From positions 153,510-217,509 of the forward strand of contig NW_014577229.1 of assembly GCF_000485595.1 (NCBI RefSeq): 64,000 bases of DNA. Reading direction: 5' to 3'. The stretch's first letter is position 1. The number at the start of each line of letters is the position of its first letter. The notes under the pieces are model-generated. The model had not been told where the DNA came from. It did not search any database and saw only the letters and a list, made by a program, of their open reading frames with translations. This DNA comes from Priapulus caudatus (taxonomy: Eukaryota; Priapulida; Priapulimorpha; Priapulimorphida; Priapulidae). The position numbers and the translations under genes are program-made. Positions 34,390-46,726 of this stretch are shown here, piece by piece.

Positions 34390-36964
34390 GCTAGTGATAA
34401 ACATATACTATATACACAGAAAGTGAACTTTGTCCAATATACCTGCCTTTATCTGGGAAGATCTCTGGAAATTGTTCGTTCGCACTTTATATGCGGCTTT
34501 ACTTATATCAAGGGGATATAAAACCTACGAGAATATATAATTTCTAAACATATAGGATTTATACGCTCTTGTTACTGTATTGTCTGATGAAAAATAATTA
34601 ATTGAATGTGCGTACATTTAGCCTATGGTCGTGAAACTGCTGTTTCGTACGCACGTACACACGTGCGCCCACATCAGACACATACACGCGCAGGCACGCT
34701 CACACGCACGCATACACGCACACATGGCACGCGCGTACGCACGCACACGCATGCACGCACCCACGAACGCACGCACACGCACGACGGGCGGAAAAATACG
34801 ACATATATTAGAAAAGGTTATTGGCGAACATGGGGTGTAACATGCGCGCATTGAACTTTTTTATCACAAGTTACTTTTTTATCGCACAATAAGTCTTCGT
34901 GGCACGTGAAACGCCACGTGACATGTGAGTCAGCTTCTATAGATATTTATGTTCGCAGAATATAATATGCAGAAGATGGCATCGTTGTTTGCTATAGCGC
35001 CACAGGCAGACTTGTGCTGACTTAAACGCCCGGATGCGTGCCAGCGAAAAGCAGACGTTGGCTAGCGCGTGAATTTTATCCCAGTTCTGCTTTGGTATAC
35101 GACCAAGCAATACGAAGAAATTTATCCGAAAACGTCTTAAACGCGTAAAAACTTCGTAAACATGTTACGTAAATAAAACCGAATGGTTTTAGTTATGGGA
35201 AATATCGCATCATTTGCCAGAAATTGTGGGAAGACATTTCAAGACTTGTTTTATTAATTCAATGACATGAATCTTTCGATCTGCGTTCACTTTGGCTTTC
35301 TTCCATTGGCTGGTTGACAACGAGAGCAGCGAAAGGAAGTCGTCCATACTTTACCGGATTGTGCCTTTTGTATGTAGGTTCGGAAACTAACAAATTAACA
35401 TGTCTTTTGCTTAGGACAACAAAATCCTGTAATACTTTCTTAATATATCGCTATATTTCACCATCAGCGCCAGCTATATGTCTCCTAGTGCTCTGTATCA
35501 AATTTTCAAGATTGTTTGCAGTGGAAATTTTATCTCGTTCATTAAATTTTCATTGAATGATTAATTTTCCCTTCCATCGTCGCTACTTAAATGCCGCGAC
35601 GTGACTGCGAACTTTTACACATTACCCTTCCGATAGGTAGCGCTGTGGACTCATTTGGAATTTGGTCCGCAGCGGCTGAATACCGTATCGCTCATTGAGC
35701 AGCTCCCGTGGATTTTCGGTCGAATCTGCTGGTTCGTCGTCAGTTTTCATACGAGTTTTTATAATTTTTAAGGTGACAACACTGGTTAAGTGAACACTCG
35801 TAGGGTCGCTGACGTCACTGACACCAATCTTCCGTGTTAACTGGAAGAGCTAATATTATATATATATATATTGACATGTGTGAAGAGGAGACCTGGAGCG
35901 CCTCTACGGGGCACAGCTCTACTGTATTCCCCATGTGGATTTAGCTTGCTTTATATATATATATATATACATGTATATAATTATACAATCACGGTTGGTC
36001 GCAATGATAAGTTATTCGCGGGTCAAATGTTTAGCATATTTAAATAAACAGTGCCCTTTTTAACAAGAATTAATATCAGTTGTCACCCGTTTAAAAAATA
36101 GCCACGATTCAACACAATACGTACTATACGGACAAGCAAGCACGCAACTCGAGTCCCGCCATCATCATGATCTACGTGAGAGAGAGAAAAAACTCACAAT
36201 CGAACGCATAATATAATTTGTGAATACAGCTTGAGATTTAATATAATAATAATAAATGTTAAAGCACAAATATGAACACACATAAGCACCTGTCTAAAGC
36301 AAACTTGTCCGGCACGCTCCGTGTCACGAAGCGAGTAACGAAAATAGACTGTTATGTACATCAGCAAGTAGATGATAAACATATACTATTATACACAGAG
36401 AGTGAACTTTGTCCAATATACGCTGCGCTTTAATCTGGGAAGATGTGCTTGAAATTGTTCGTTCGGCCACTTTATTATGCGGCTTACTGAATACAAGGGA
36501 TATAAAGCCTACGAGAATATATAATTTCTAAAACATATAGGATTTATACGGCTCTTGTACTGTATTGTCTGAATTTAAAAATAATAATTGAATGTGCGTA
36601 ACATTTAGGCCTATGGTGCGTGAAACTGCTGTTTCGTACGCCACGTACACCGACGTCGCGCCCACATGCCAGACACTCACTGCGTCAGGCACGCTCACGC
36701 ACGGCATTACACAGCAGCCACATGGCACGGCGCGTACGCACGCATGCATGACGGCATGCACGCACATTATTGCACGAAACGGGCGAAAAGATCGACATTA
36801 TATAAGAAAAGGTTATTGCGGCGAACTGAGGTGTAACATGCGCGCATGTGGAACTTTTTTAATCACGAAGTTACTTTTTTATCTGCAGGCAATAAGTCTT
36901 CGTGCACGTGAAACGCACGTGAACATGTGAGTCAGCTTCTATAGATATTTATGTTCGCAGAATA

Positions 36965-37278
36965 TAATATGCAGAAAGATGGCATCGTTGTTTGCTATAG
37001 CGGCACAGGCCAACTTGTGCTGATTAAACGCCCGGATGGCGTGCCAGCGAAAAGGCAGACGTTGGCTAGCGCGTGAATTTTATCCCAGTTCTGGCTTTGG
37101 TAATACGACCAAGCACATACGAAGAAATTTATCAGAAAACGTCCTTAAACGCGTAAAACTTCGTGAAATCGATGTTCGCGTAAATAAAACCGAAGTGGTT
37201 TTGAGTTATGGGAAATATCGCATCATTTGCCAGAATTGGTGGGAAGAGCTTTCAAGACATGTTTTATTAATTCAATGA
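36965..37278 (+). pseudogene. Broken unknown open frame in the duplicated block
   Basis: One frame from ATG at 36971 reads MQKDGIVVCYSGTGQLVLIK and stops after about 35 residues. An overlapping frame continues with convincing protein character (GNTTKHIRRNLSENVLKRVK, later GKYRIICQNWWEELSRHVLL) to a stop at 37278. A single indel would explain the break. The corresponding region of the first copy (about 34978-35255) is also frameshifted. I do not recognise the family; it could be a host or transposon gene fragment. Confidence 0.35.
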
Positions 37279-37559
37279 CATGAATCTTCGATCTGCGTTT
37301 AATTTTTGGGCTTTCTTCCATTGGCTGGTTGAGCAACGGAGAGTAGCGAAAGGAAGTCGTCGGCATACTTTACAGCGGCGGATTGTGCCTTTTGTATGTA
37401 GGTTCGGAAACTAACAAATTTAAACATGTCTTTGCATTAGACAAACAAAAATCCTGTATACTTCTCTAAGATATCGTATATTTCGCCATCAGGCGGCCCG
37501 CTATATGTTTCCTAGCGCTCTGTATTCCAAAATTGTTTGTAGTGCAAATTTCACCTCGT

Positions 37560-38575
37560 ACATCTATGATCTATACTATTAAAGTAACCCAGACATTTGC
37601 GGGCTAAAACTCCGGAGGGGGGAATGGCTGGGCGTGAAACGTACACCGCGTGTCGACCATGATTCTGTATCATGCCTCTCAACTTTGGAAGAAAATGTAA
37701 GCCTCCGAAAATGTGATTGTTGGCGAGGAACGCTTGAAAATCTCTACAAGCCAATCTAATAAATATAATAAATATAATTCTATTGGTCAATTAGATGGCG
37801 GTGGCATACAGCCTAAACATCTCGGACGTGTTATCAATGTTGCTCCAAACCATTACGCCCCGGTTAGTCGAATATTGATAAGAGCATGCGGTCTCCTAAA
37901 TAGGGATTCTGGTTCGAAATCCACGCTCGAAAAATGCTTGTTCTTGCATATTTTGATCTGTTTTAGTATGTACTTCTGCCACTTTCAACCGGTTAATTTC
38001 AAAAATTGAAATTTTTTTACTAAATTTAAAAGTTAGAAAAAATGCCTAGAATAACTATGGTAGATGGGATAATAATCAGCGCAAACTGATTAACGGACTC
38101 TCACGAAGCCGTATGCTAGGTTTGCACAGATCAAGATATTATTTTTATTTTTTATATTAATTTTTGTTTATTAAATTTTAATTTTTTCGCTTTTTTCATT
38201 TTAATGTCTTTTATCCTTTTGATTTCTTATTATGTTTTTACTGTTTGGGCATGGGATGGGATCGCTGCAATGGGATGCGATTAGGTTAGCATGGGCTGGC
38301 ATGGTCCAATGCATGGCATGGCTATGTGATGGGCATGGCATGGGATGAGCATGGATGCGATGGATAGCATGGCATGGGGATGGGGAATGCGGTGCGGATG
38401 GGATGGGATGGATGGCATGGAATGGCCATGGATGGATGGATGCACTGGATGGATGCATGGATAGAAAGAGATAGTTTTAGATTTTTTGGGATAGTTTTCT
38501 TTTCAAAACCAAGCCGGTCACCAACTGAGTGCTTTCACGTTCCCGCGGCAACCGGCGTATCCCACTTCACGGAAT
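37560..38575 (+). mobile_element. Helitron-like element, third copy
   Basis: Starts with TCTATGATCTATACTATTAAAG-like sequence, shares AATTCTATTGGTCAATTAGATGGCGG with the 17.3-kb copy, then has a T-rich tract, the ATGGGATGG minisatellite (about 38245-38460) and the degraded 3' module GGTCACCAACTGAG ... GGCAACCGGCGTATCCCA. It lies in the indel-rich block, so its ends are approximate. Confidence 0.5.
37858..37930 (+). tRNA. tRNA-Arg(CCU)-like sequence, degraded
   Basis: GCCCCGGTTAGTCGAATATT then GATAAGAGCATGCGG, an anticodon-loop-like TCTCCTAAA, and a B-box-like GGTTCGAAATCC occur in the order and spacing of a tRNA-Arg with anticodon CCU. The acceptor 3' strand does not close properly and the B box has one extra base. 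It is either a pseudogene or SINE head, or a real tRNA damaged by the sequencing indels of this block. Confidence 0.4.
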
Positions 38576-38794
38576 AACACGGTCATGGGAATGAAGTGGG
38601 GCATGGGGTATGGTTGAGCTCAGAATAATGTGTAGATTGCAATGGGGAAGCAGTTAATTACGTGTTTGTGCAAGGGGGGAAAAAAAAAAAAAAATAGCCC
38701 GGCAAAAGACCGGGTTTCAGCAAGTTACATTTTACATTGCACTGCGTTCAGACAAATTTTCCGTCGCATCGGTCGGCTACTTAAAGGGGATGCC

Positions 38795-40075
38795 GTTTAC
38801 TCTAGGTTTCTAGTGTTATTTTCAGTTAATTTAAGGTTAAAAATTACGCTACATGTAAAGCTTCATGGTTCAATCAGCGGCCATTAGAAATATTAATTAA
38901 AAAATGTTTTAAAAACTAACGACTCAGTTTTGATTACAGGACGATGGTGGCGGGCCACGTCAAGCGCACATCTGCATAAGGTTGGGCAGCAAAACGGCGC
39001 TTTTTCAGGCAAAAGCTACAGATCGAGGGTGTTTCTTATGTTATCTAAAGGAACAAGTAGCCTCTAGGTTCTAGGGTTATTTTCAGCTAATTTAGGTTAC
39101 TCATAATTGCGCGTACAATAAAAAGTTTTCATGTCAATATCACCCATTAGAAATATATTTTTTATGTTTAAAAACTAACGACTACAGTTTAATTTAGCAA
39201 ACGAACGGTGCGCGCCAAACTCAAAGCGCACTGATGCTGAGAAGTTGCGCGGATACGAAGCGCGCACTTTCGCAGCCAAGGGCTACAGACCGGGCGAGGG
39301 TATTTCTTATTTATTTCATAAGAAGCAAAAGGATTGTAATATCTTATAAACGGGACATATAGTTTCAGTTAGTAATAGGATAAATTTGCCCCGAAAATGA
39401 ATATCGTTCGGTTAAATAGCAGTTAGGTATTAGGAAGGATATAGATTGCACTTTTGTGATTGCTCCTGCGTCATCTTACCTGCAAAATAAAAATGCAAAT
39501 ACGCAACTTTTTCAGTGGCAGGCAGCGGTCGCGCGCCGGGTGGTCCATGGGCGCCTGGTTCAAATTTCGTAGCGCGTTGATGTGTAAAATAATTAATTAA
39601 GCTACTTCTGGTGACAAAATACATGTAGGTATGGAGCGACGATTTTGTTATAAGTATAGTAGCAGTGTGGATGCAGTAAAATCGACTAGAGGCTACTGTA
39701 CCGCTTTAATTTTTAAAAGCAAAGATTGTAAGTATCTTATAAACGACAATAGTTTTTTCAGTTATAATATGGATAGAATTTGCCCTAAAATGAATATCGT
39801 TCGATTTAAATAGGGCATTTGTAGGTATAAATATCATTGGCACTTTGTGGATTAGCCCTCGTCGTAACGTGCAAAATAAATGGTCCAATTATACAGCAAC
39901 TTATTCGGGTGGCAGCAGCGGTCGCTGGTGTGCATGGGCGCCCGGTTCAAAATTTTATGAGGGCGTGATGTGTAATTAATGATATAACAATTAAATTTAG
40001 GTATCTGGTAAGACTACGTGTGCGGTATAGGAACGATTTGTTATACAGTAAGTACAGGTTGTATGGCAGTAAACA
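38795..40075 (+). repeat. Partial tandem array of the ~600-bp repeat
   Basis: Three partial copies (from about 38795, 39060 and 39715) of the unit at 7470-8060, each with frequent one-base insertions relative to it. Confidence 0.75.
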
Positions 40076-41162
40076 TTCCCTTCAGCGAGTCTACCTATCG
40101 CTTTAAATGCCAGCGACGTGACTGGCGAACTTTTACACATTAGCGCGCCTTTCGATAGTACGCTTGTGGGACTCATTTGGAGTGTTTCCGCGCAGCGCCG
40201 CTGAATTCCACGGGTTATCGGCGTCCGAAGTTGAGCAGCTCACGCGTGGATTTTCGAAACGAATCTGCTGGTTCGTCGTCAGTTTTCAATACGAGTTTTA
40301 ATAATTTTAAGATGCACAACAGGGCTGTGTAAGTGAACACACGTTAGGGGTCGCTGACCCGTCGAGTGGACACCGAGAAGAGTCGTTGCGCCGCTGTTAA
40401 CTGGGGAAGAGCTAATCTGTTATAGGTAGTAGTACTAGCGCGGTGGCTAGAGTATAGTAAAGTGTGTTTAAAGAAGCTGAATCGAAATGCGTCGCTACCG
40501 GCTGGGGTCGTCTGGCTAGGAAAAGCTTTCGGCGTTGATTCCATGTTGGCCGGTTATTGTGATGGTCTCTATCCCTCCCGGTAGTTTCGACCGCAGTAGA
40601 TTGAGTCGCGTAATGGTTGGATGGTGTTTAGATTGTGATCCAATGGCTTCTCTTTTCTTTCTGTTGGCGGATCGTGTGTGATGTTGCGGGGAGGTCCGAG
40701 AAATTTTTTCAATGCCCCTGCACTGAAAATCCGCTGCGGTGTGGTTGTCGCTGTGTAAAATGAGACTGACCGGGGTCTTGAGATTTGTGAGTCTGTACCT
40801 TCGAAGCTTATACTCAGGTTGCGCAGTTTGCGGAACACACGGCTCAGCCTTTCTTTGGGTACTCGTAACCGCTGGTGCGTTTTTTTTAAATGTTGAGCTA
40901 GATTGGAGATGTTGCAGCGTCTATGATTGTGGGTGTCAGTGGTGGACCACTATAACTTTTGCGGCGGGCTGCATGACTGGCGAGTGTTCTGTATTCTTCT
41001 TCCTTGCCTTGGTCGTGTTGCTTGCGAAGACGGCAACGGCTATACTCGCAACCCTCCCCTTGGTTTCGGGGGAGGGAAGTATAAATTCGCAATGAGTGTG
41101 GTGATAAGCGTGCTGTGTATCCCGGATCATAGGATGCTGGCCGTCCTGTCTGGTGAGTTTTA

Positions 41163-41395
41163 AGGACATGTGTGGAGAAGAAAGGCCTGACAGCCTCTAC
41201 GGGCAGCAGCTCGACTGAGCTACCCCACGGGGATTTAGCTTTGTGGTTTGTTGTTGCCATTATATAATGTAATAATAAAAAATTGTAAAAAAAGTTTTGT
41301 TTAAAGAAATTGCTAACTTTAGTGTAGCAATTCTTAAACAAACTTTTTTTTACAATTTTTAATTTATACATTTATAATGGCCACAAGAAAGAAAG

Positions 41396-41457
<62 letters not shown>

Positions 41458-41560
41458 AAAAAAAACCAGCAAAGCTAAAATCCCCGTGGGGTAGGCTCAA
41501 GTTCGAGCGTATGCCCGTAGAGGCTGTCCAGGCGCTCTTCTCGCACAGCATGTCTATATA
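41163..41560. mobile_element. Large inverted-repeat structure around a long palindrome and poly(A)
   Basis: Outer arms (about 41163-41240 and 41487-41560) are inverted copies containing GCCTCTACGGGC and CCCCACGGGGATTTAGCTTT. Inside, 41274-41362 is a near-perfect palindrome with AAACAAAACTTTTTTTACAA-type arms of about 38 bp, followed by a poly(A) tract with a few G (41390-41465). It interrupts the duplicated block (the uninterrupted equivalent is 35875-35955), so it behaves like an insertion. Confidence 0.6.
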
Positions 41561-41926
41561 TATATAATATATGAACAGGTGCCGCTTTTTTATTGTTAAC
41601 AATAATTAAAATCAGTTGTCACCGGCGTTTGAAAATAGTCACGAGTTCAACACAAGACGGTACTATACGGGACAAGCAGAAGCACGCAACGAGTCCGCCA
41701 TCATCGTGATCTACGTGAGAGAGAGAGAGAGAGAAAAAACTTACAATGGCGAACGCATATATAATTTGTGAATACAACTTGAGATTTTGATAATAATATA
41801 AATGTTAAGCACAATAATGAAACAACATAACATTTGTCTAAATGCAAACGTTGTCCGGCACGGCATCCGTGTCAAAGCGAGTAAGCGAAAATAGACGTTA
41901 TGTACATCAAGCAAGTGTGACAGCTG

Positions 41927-42240
41927 NNNNNNNNNNNNNNNATATAATGTCGTGACAGCTGATATAATGTCGCTATAATAGATACAAACGTTATGCCCTC
42001 ATTACACTAATACTTGCGTCAAACGCGTCAGCCCGTCTGTCATGGCTTAAAATTCGGCAGTTTATGTTCGTTGTTTTGAGGGGTGGAAAATTTCAATGTT
42101 CGAAGCACAGGAATATAATGTCGCTATAATAGATACAAACGTTATGCCCTCATTACACTAATACTGCGTCAACGCGTCTGCCCGTTTGGCTTAAAAATTC
42201 GGCAGTTTATTTCGTTGTTTTGAGGGGGTGAATTTCAATG
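41927..42240. other. 15-N gap flanked by a 150-bp duplicated segment
   Basis: N at 41927-41941. ATAATGTCGCTATAATAGAT begins near-identical copies at about 41961 and 42114, 153 bp apart. A duplication abutting a gap is a common gap-filling artefact. Confidence 0.8.
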
Positions 42241-42921
42241 AAGACCAAATTTTCTAGGTAAAAGACGAAAGCTTGTATGTTTAGCATTTGGTAGTAATCT
42301 GACTGGATGTATACAAACAACCTTACAAACAATTTTGAAAGTACGACTCGCAGCTATTTTCGGCTCCTCTCCCTTGACTGTGCGCAACAAACAGGAGCAA
42401 AAATAACAACACAACTCTTAATTCCTCGCTGTCTTTATAGTAATTATAATTAACTCCTTAATATAACTTAATTATTGTTATTATTAATATTAATTATATA
42501 TTAACTACTTGCTTAACAGTTATTATTATAATAAACTGATTTTGTCATTATCTGTATCAATTCCATACTGGGCTGATTAGTTTACGCATGAATTACGATC
42601 TAGGCTGCACAATTGCGTTCTATCTGTACCGTACAGACTGTACGTACACACAAATGAACCCAGTAGATTACTCCAATATAATAGATGATATGGACTCATG
42701 ATTACTTGTATGTACATTAGATAACACCAGCTCTGCCGGTAAGGGGGTTATATCGAAATAACAAATACTTATTAGTGAGTCCGAGTTAGAAATTATACGT
42801 ATTGTGCGCACTAGACACGTGGATTTCTAGCTAGATTTCTGACATAGCGGCATTAGTGTTAGAAAGCGCAGACGCAACAACATGTGTTAACAATTTGTCA
42901 AGAAAACTTCTATCTACATTA
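42241..42921. other. 3' flank of the Ly6-like gene, nothing else seen
   Basis: AT-rich sequence with no second gene. No unambiguous poly(A) signal was identified for the minus-strand gene. Confidence 0.5.
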
Positions 42922-43275
42922 CTAAATGCCCTGCCCAATAACAGTTACTATGGCTGCTGACAATATCACCAAGTAGAGTGAATGTTTCAGGCCTGCGCAC
43001 ATCGAGACATCGTCACCTTCTTCAGGTGTTCCTGTGTTACAGAGAGAGGTGTCGCATGTCATTGTGCAACTTAACACGATTCCTTCAAGTCCATTCGGTC
43101 CCCACTTCTCCCACGTGTAGCATTTATCTTTCAATGAATCCTGCAGAATTTCGCACCCTCGTATGAAAGTTAGCAGCTGGCCTGTCTCTGTAAGGAATCG
43201 ATGTTGCTGCGTGGGTATACATACATGCATACATGCATACACACATACACACACATACACACTCACACACACACA

Positions 43276-43316
<41 letters not shown>

Positions 43317-45804
43317 ACGCAGACACGTCTCACAGGTTTTATGATACATAATATAAACAATATAACAATATAACCGATTTTTGTCAGTTCTTTGTCGTGT
43401 GTACTACACGTATTACAGGCTTTCCGTGCTACAATAGTCCGTCTAATATATAGTTTCGCGATCGCGATATATCCTACGGCCGACAAGAGCAACGCTGAAA
43501 AAATGCCGATGATTGAGTACGTCTTCTAGCTGTCGTTTCAAACCATTGCGTGATGGTGCGTAAGTCGCGAAGGTGGCTATAGGATGAAGGTCGCGAGTGG
43601 CGAAAACAAGTTTCACATAAAATACGTCGCAATAATTTTGAAGGCCAACAGCTCTCTCTTTGACACTCATGATGCGCGCTACGAAGTTTTGTGCTTTACA
43701 TTGTCTAGCTCTGGTCCGAATCATCCGTGTGTTGCACATTATAATTCACGTAGCTTGTCAGGTAATCATCATACAGCTGAGCCTGGTACCCCTATGGTGT
43801 ACGGTTTGTCAATTTAGTCCAACCATAATGTCGGTTTACAAACACACACCATATTTTCCGCCAACAAGATATACCGAAGAACCCATTTCATTGTTTCACT
43901 ATATGTTTATTAAAACCAAACAAATTCTGCTACAGTATTAGTATCGATGCATGCTAATCATGTGAGGAATTTGTTTGACTAAATTGGACAAGTATTTTGG
44001 AAGTTATATCCAAAACCCGAAGTAGTATAAAGCAATATATGTTCAACCGCCAGGGGCGCTGTACGACACCAGGTGCCGTTGCTTAATTGGTTCAATTAAC
44101 TAGAATCTTGCTTGCATAATCTGTTTGTGTACTAAATCAGTAACAGTTTGACATGCAAACTGAACAATATTTGATGTATCGGTCATTTAATATACTAGTG
44201 GAAGGAATTTTTCTATTATTTTTACCCATTTTATTGTTTTAACCTAATTTTATTACAACTTACAGATACCAATACTCAACATATTGTTGTTGTAATATTA
44301 CAGATACATGAGAATAATCGCAGTTGTTTCGTTCTAAATAGGTTATTTACTTTTAAAGCTATAACATTATGCCAGGACCTCATGTAGTACGCCTGTGCAA
44401 AGTTTCAAAAATTCGAACGAAAAGTCCGTAATGCGCCCATTTTCATGTGCCTATCCGCTGTCATCATCCAAGTCATGTCTGTTGTCAAGCATCTGCCTGA
44501 AATAAGACAAAAAATATTATTCATGCTAAGCAATGCGTCATGCTTGATATCTTATGGGTACTTATGGCTGCACACCATCAGTCGATGAACACACGATTTA
44601 CGCATCACATAGGATAGTTACCCTGCTGTTAAATAATTATGCTCTGAATCATATGCCAAATAGCATATTATCAGGAGTTAACTCGAATTTGTCGTCATTA
44701 ACTCCTCATATTATGTAGCTTGCCACTTCAAGATCAATTGCGGACGTACCTGTCCATAGAATCTCCAGACGTGTTATCGAAGTATTCTGTTCCCGTAGCT
44801 TCAGTCGCCCCTTAGGTGGATGTGGTCGGCCGCGGTGTCCGGGGCGTCCACGCCCCGCGCCATGCCTCCCACTCGCACCAGCTTCGCCTGCTATGACGGC
44901 GGCAGCCTGCCAATAACCAGTCAAATCCACGATAAAGCTCCAAAATATACTAAATGGTTATAATATAATTTCTAATGTTACGGAATATCTACGTTAAACG
45001 TTGAATGACGTATATGTAAGTATATGTAGTACAGTAAACACGCGCATAAAATAACCCGTGATTTTAAGAACCTCCAGGCTGAAAGGGGACCAATAAAGTA
45101 CCTATTATATAAGAACCTCTTCAGCCTGATAAATTAAACAGGTTGTTATATAAAAAAAATACAGAAAATTAGAGCAAACTGGGGCAATCCAAGTATGTGT
45201 GCTACACCATTGGAAACTGTCTACTATTAGTCAAATCAATTTTCACAGCATTTGACCTTTCATTGTGTTTAATATGATAAGAATCACGGGTTCTTTTATG
45301 CGGGTGTTTACTATATTGACAAGTTGTCCCGAAACTGTTGCAAAGTCGTTTACAGTGATTTATCATGAAAGTTTATTATTTATGTTAAAATAAGATCAAA
45401 AATTCTATAATCACATACTGGTGAAATAAAGAAATAACGTTAAAGGCAAAAGCACGGATATAAAAGTGCTGTTAATTAAAACAAATTACGTGGAGGTGGT
45501 TCAGGGGATAATGGCGCCTCCACACCTACTTTAGCGATTGCAGGTAAGATTATTAGCTTGTAAGCGGTACGTAACAAGTTCCCGCATGGAAAAGAATAAA
45601 GTGCAACGAAATTCAAAATATGTAGTTAAAGAATATAGTATGGCGTGTTTATATTTATTTGCAACCAGGGACGAAACGGTAAAACAACGGACGTAATTAA
45701 AAATACATAGAATTGCACGCGGTACGCAAGTGGTATCTCCAACCCGTCTGCAGCGACGCGCTATTTACAGTATTCCCTCTAGAATTCCTGGATATGCCCC
45801 TGAT

Positions 45805-45864
<60 letters not shown>

Positions 45865-46726
45865 CTTTCTCTCTCTCCCACCTCCCCCTCCCTCTCTCGT
45901 CACCTCTACACTATACGTACCTCCCCTCTCCTGGCGATCAGTCCTACACAGCGTGAAAGCCTCATCGGTGATCTCATCGCTGGGTGCGTGCAGGCACGTG
46001 TCGTTGGTCGGCATGGGATCCTCACTGATGCAGCTGTAGCACGTCAGACACTCCCCGCCTGCCGTGACACGAGAGAGGAGGTCACACACTAGCATGGCTT
46101 CTCTCTATATGCTTCGAAGTACAGGAAGGTCATTTGCGTCATTGTGCTCAAACAAATTATTACAGGTTTGGGCATGATGGGCGGGGGGGGGGATTCGTTT
46201 AATTCATAGAGAAAATAGGTTTTGAGATATATGAGGCTAAGGCTAATAACATGTAACTGCAATGAATATCTGTTGTATATTATATATATTATATTATATA
46301 TATGAATTATATATATATATATATATATATTATACACACATATATATATTTTGCATTTACAGTTTATTTCTATAGAGTTACCCAAACTGATAACTCAGAA
46401 GGAGTTGTACTACACATAACCTTCTATTTTCTTCTATCATATTAAACATTTAATTTGATATGTTACCGGACGCCAGATTGATATGTGTTGCGATTGTAAA
46501 TGTACACTAGGATATAACGTCACATGTATGCTATAGTGCTAGTTGTAGCAGTGTGTAGTATGTATATCTGTGAGTATAACACCGTGTGCAGTACTCACAC
46601 TTGCTCATTAACATAACTAATTATAATCTAGTTGCCGTGCTATTGTCGTTGCTTACCTGCGACCAGCATGACTGCTATATAAATGGCTGCAACGGCGAGA
46701 GCTCTCAGTGATAGTGGCCACTCCAT
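42922..46726 (-). CDS. Ly6/uPAR-domain GPI-anchored protein, three coding exons
   Basis: Coding exons are 46726-46657, 46058-45921 and 43187-42922, all joined in phase 1 (GCAG|gtaagc, ggcag|GC; GGGGAG|gtacgt, ttacag|AG), giving 157 residues. Residues 1-23 (MEWPLSLRALAVAAIYIAVM...) are a signal peptide. The mature chain starts GGECLTCYSC, the characteristic CxxCxxC opening of three-finger domains. It continues through ten cysteines ending SCTMTCDTSLCN, the invariant CN that closes Ly6 domains. A hydrophobic tail (LYLVILSAAIVTVIGQGI) after a short linker is the expected GPI attachment signal. Role: an extracellular, lipid-anchored recognition or receptor-modulating protein; the ligand is unknown. 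Intron 1 is about 600 bp; intron 2 (2.7 kb) holds a CA repeat and a TIR element. Confidence 0.85.
43215..43314. repeat. (CA)n microsatellite in intron 2 of the Ly6-like gene
   Basis: CA-rich tract with CATACATGCATA at its left edge, 30 bp upstream (minus-strand sense) of the exon 3 acceptor. Confidence 0.95.
44750..44906 (-). other. Candidate extra exon inside intron 2 of the Ly6-like gene
   Basis: Bounded by a good acceptor (attggcag|GCTGCC) and a strong donor (GGACAG|gtacgt), GC-rich, and open only in the frame reading AAVIAGEAGASGRHGAGRGR. Its length (157 nt) and frame do not fit the phase-1 junctions of the Ly6-like gene, so inclusion would truncate that protein. It could be an alternative or poison exon, or belong to a separate transcript. 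Confidence 0.3.
45032..45313. mobile_element. TIR element, mariner-like, in intron 2 of the Ly6-like gene
   Basis: AGTAAACACGCGCATAAAAT at the left is mirrored by ATTCTTTTATGCGGGTGTTTACT-like sequence at the right, with about 35-bp arms and a 280-bp total. TA lies next to both ends. No transposase. Confidence 0.65.
45809..45862. repeat. (CA)n microsatellite beside exon 2 of the Ly6-like gene
   Basis: A pure CA run beginning about 57 bp beyond the exon 2 donor on the intron side. Confidence 0.97.
46270..46350. repeat. AT-dinucleotide-rich tract
   Basis: Imperfect TATA repeats in intron 1 of the Ly6-like gene. Confidence 0.9.

Larger units (their letters stand above)
34390..41920 (+). repeat. 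Diverged tandem duplication with insertions, indel-rich
   Basis: 34390-36365 is copied again from 36366, starting at GATAAACATATACTAT in both. In the second copy the match runs 36370-37560, resumes at 40080-40420, again at 41160-41240, and at 41580-41920. It is interrupted by a Helitron-like element, a tandem 600-bp repeat and an inverted-repeat element. The copies differ mainly by single-base insertions and deletions rather than substitutions, in both directions. That pattern is expected of uncorrected long-read sequence, and an N gap follows at 41927. Confidence 0.8.

Noticed and set aside
40739-41371. Overlapping long frames on both strands (for example cysteine-rich + frame)
   Set aside because: Located in the indel-rich block, no domain recognised, and the frames end in repeat DNA; could be a transposon remnant but unsupported.
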